Below, piece after piece: positions 5,902 through 6,072 of a stretch of DNA of 6,072 bases (position 1 is its first letter; every line of letters starts with the position of its first letter). The translations under genes and the position numbers were made by a program. This DNA comes from an uncultured Clostridium sp. GTDB lineage: Bacteria > Bacillota > Clostridia > TANB77 > CAG-508. The stretch spans positions 1 to 6,072 of the forward strand of contig CAMSEM010000076.1 of assembly GCA_947057505.1 (NCBI GenBank), given 5' to 3'. The notes beneath the pieces were generated by a model. The model did no database searches. It was not told where the DNA came from and saw nothing but the letters and a program-made list of their open reading frames with translations.

Positions 5902-6072
5902 AACAATTCTTGGGAATTAAATGGATAGAAAATAAACCTCAAATGTTATTCTACAATAATGTTACAAAAGGAATTGAATATGAAGAATGTGAAGGTACTA
6001 TCAGCATGCAAAAAACTGGAAAAAAAAGGTGTAGAGGATATTATGACCTAGAAAGAAAAAAAATAGTACCTT
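5892..6072 (+). CDS. Unrecognised protein, 5' part only (runs off the window)
   Basis: An ATG at 5892 opens a frame that stays open for 60 codons to the end of the window. It overlaps the HIT gene by 10 bp (ATGGGAGTAG contains the HIT stop). AAAGGAA (5878-5884) lies 7 nt upstream, a good ribosome binding site, and the gene order and overlap fit a third operon member. The visible part begins MGVEQFLGIKWIENKPQ and is charged, without a signal peptide or membrane segment. It contains Cys33 and Cys47 in CEG and RCRG contexts, which might be part of a metal site. I recognise no family. The 3' end is missing, so full length and function cannot be judged. Confidence 0.7.
   Translation, partial: MGVEQFLGIKWIENKPQMLFYNNVTKGIEYEECEGTISMQKTGKKRCRGYYDLERKKIVP

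Overview
This window looks like a piece of a low-GC, Gram-positive genome, probably from the class Clostridia. The evidence is strong A+T bias in genes and spacers, near-consensus sigma-A type promoters, strong purine-rich ribosome binding sites, and a RecN and a class II LysRS of bacterial type. All four complete genes stop with TAA or TAG and none has an internal TGA. I cannot name a genus. The first ten bases match the end of an Illumina adapter, so the left edge is very likely a true contig end in an assembly.

Layout. A tRNA-Glu(CTC) gene with an encoded CCA end lies on the minus strand at 38-112. It diverges from recN (282-1910, + strand), and each has a recognisable promoter in the shared spacer. 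The recN promoter carries two copies of a 13-bp direct repeat 32 bp apart. A 250-bp spacer follows recN. It holds a long imperfect inverted repeat (about 32 bp paired around a 30-nt purine-rich loop) that I cannot assign to a known element. lysS follows, with its own promoter placed so close to the first in-frame ATG (2161) that the real start should be the ATG at 2194. After lysS come a 3' hairpin, a plausible intrinsic terminator at 3840-3873, and an extended -10 promoter.

That promoter drives a tightly packed operon: a radical SAM protein with an N-terminal B12-binding-like domain (3962-5212), a HIT-superfamily protein (5218-5901), and the 5' end of an unrecognised gene (5892 onward, cut by the window). 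The HIT gene's ribosome binding site sits inside the end of the radical SAM gene, and the third gene overlaps the HIT stop by 10 bp, so the three are probably translationally coupled.

The left half is housekeeping: tRNA supply, double-strand break repair and lysine tRNA charging. The right half is accessory. A radical SAM/B12-like enzyme next to a nucleotide-handling HIT protein suggests a small metabolic or modification pathway, but its substrate cannot be read from this sequence. The most notable items are the unexplained inverted repeat after recN, the radical SAM-HIT operon, the recN operator-like repeats, and a RecN with an altered motif after the H-loop.
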